NCBI RefSeq assembly: GCF_000163055.2
Contig: NC_022124.1
Location: 558,001 to 622,000 of the forward strand
DNA: 64,000 nt
Direction: 5' to 3'
DNA from: Prevotella sp. oral taxon 299 str. F0039
GTDB lineage: Bacteria; Bacteroidota; Bacteroidia; Bacteroidales; Bacteroidaceae
A model generated the notes under the pieces. The model worked only from the letters and a program-made list of their open reading frames with translations, was not told where the DNA came from and searched no databases. The translations under genes and the position numbers were made by a program. This document shows positions 63,276 through 64,000 of this stretch, one piece after another. The stretch's first letter is position 1. Each line of letters starts with the position of its first letter.

Positions 63276-64000
63276 TTGTATCACATCGCAATATACCTAT
63301 ATTTAATAGGAGTCGCTATTCTCTCACTCTTTAATCGCAAAGTAAAGAAGATGTGGAAAGGCGAACGTGAAGCCGTGAAAACGCTGAGGGAGAAAGTAGA
63401 TCCTAATGCGAAATACATTTGGTTTCACGCAGCTTCGCTTGGAGAATTTGAACAAGGACGTCCTCTTATTGAGTATATTCGCAAGCATTATCCAAGTTAT
63501 AAGATTCTACTTACCTTCTTTTCGCCTTCAGGATACGAAGTTCGTAAAGACTATGAACATGCTGATATAGTGTGTTATTTGCCTTTAGATACCGTATTTA
63601 ATGCACAAAGATTTTTAAATGCCATACGTCCTAGTATGGTGTTCTTCATTAAATACGAGTTTTGGTATAACTACTTACACATCTTAAAGAAAAGAAATAT
63701 CCCCGTATATAGCGTTAGTAGTATCTTTAGACCCAATCAAATATTTTTCCGTTGGTATGCTTACAACTATCGAAAGGTATTGAAGTGTTTCACACATTTC
63801 TTCGTTCAGAACGAGAAAAGCAAAGAATTGCTATCTACAATAGGCATTCATAATGTAGATGTTGTGGGCGATACACGTTTCGATAGAGTGTTAGATATAA
63901 AGGAGCAAGCCAAAGACTTGCCCCTTGTTCAAGCCTTTATTGCTAATAAACCCACCTTTGTTGCAGGCTCAAGTTGGGCTCCCGACGAGCAAATCTTTAT
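63276..64000 (+). CDS. waaA: 3-deoxy-D-manno-octulosonic acid transferase (partial)
   Basis: The 5' part (about 241 codons) of a GT30 Kdo transferase that adds Kdo to lipid A precursor at the inner membrane. The frame is open to the window end. No ATG is available in the right place; a TTG at 63276 gives LYHIAIYLYLIGVAIL, the usual N-terminal membrane anchor. IWFHAASLGEFEQGRPLIE contains the family's catalytic Glu region, and later LLTFFSPSGYEVRK, FFIKYEFWYNYL and GDTRFDRVL are typical of KdtA. It follows array I by 31 bases and may share the gltX transcript only if the terminator is read through. Confidence 0.9.
   Translation, partial: MYHIAIYLYLIGVAILSLFNRKVKKMWKGEREAVKTLREKVDPNAKYIWFHAASLGEFEQGRPLIEYIRKHYPSYKILLTFFSPSGYEVRKDYEHADIVCYLPLDTVFNAQRFLNAIRPSMVFFIKYEFWYNYLHILKKRNIPVYSVSSIFRPNQIFFRWYAYNYRKVLKCFTHFFVQNEKSKELLSTIGIHNVDVVGDTRFDRVLDIKEQAKDLPLVQAFIANKPTFVAGSSWAPDEQIF

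Overview
The window comes from a low-GC Bacteroidota chromosome, most likely a Prevotella-type member of the Bacteroidales. The evidence is four SusC/SusD (RagA/RagB) outer-membrane import pairs, a type III glutamine synthetase, a glsA/glsB glycine-lipid pair, many SPII lipoproteins with a Cys soon after the signal peptide, and repeated TAnnTTTG -7 promoter elements (typical of the Bacteroidota primary sigma factor). I cannot name the species from sequence alone.

Layout. 1-5 kb: the end of an unknown gene, tRNA-Gly(GCC) and tRNA-Leu(TAA), two lipoproteins (one OmpA-like/TPR, one thioredoxin-fold protein without its CXXC) and a ComM/YifB-type AAA ATPase. 5-13 kb: a SusC/SusD pair facing a convergent GH110 alpha-1,3-galactosidase-like enzyme. 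13-15 kb: two orphan small genes and a candidate structured RNA. 15-26 kb: mostly housekeeping genes: a BASS-type transporter, glnN, metG, glsB, glsA, a C-terminal processing protease, tRNA-Asn, a HIT protein and greA. 26.6-46.3 kb: two paralogous five-gene operons (SusC, SusD, HExxH lipoprotein, DUF4302-like lipoprotein, BACON-like lipoprotein) face each other across a quinol-type nitric oxide reductase gene. 47-52 kb: a DsbD-type reductase and a CyuA/UPF0597 protein. 52-57 kb: a fourth SusC/SusD pair. 57-64 kb: dgt, a small DUF2795 protein, a 7TM-HD phosphohydrolase, gltX and the 5' part of kdtA/waaA (TTG start, runs off the window).

The most unusual signal is not a gene. Nine intergenic regions carry a short array of four tandem 22-bp units, always in exact 22-bp register, with no insertion or deletion between units. 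Each unit is a degenerate 15-bp dyad, AAAAGCA-N-TGCTTTT, followed by seven largely variable bases. The arrays tend to lie just downstream of terminators and upstream of the next promoter, and none lies within a coding sequence. One or two decayed copies and one pair touching the metG stop codon are also visible. They are not CRISPRs; they look like phased protein-binding sites or, if transcribed, like strings of 7-bp hairpins. I do not recognise them as a described family.

The second notable structure is the inverted duplication around the NO reductase gene. The first 882 bp of the two susC genes are nearly identical, beginning at the ATG, while upstream regions and most of the barrel differ. 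Recombination there would swap promoters between two import systems and flip the norB region. All four susC genes also have a -7 element 201-206 bp before the ATG, implying similar leaders of about 195 nt.
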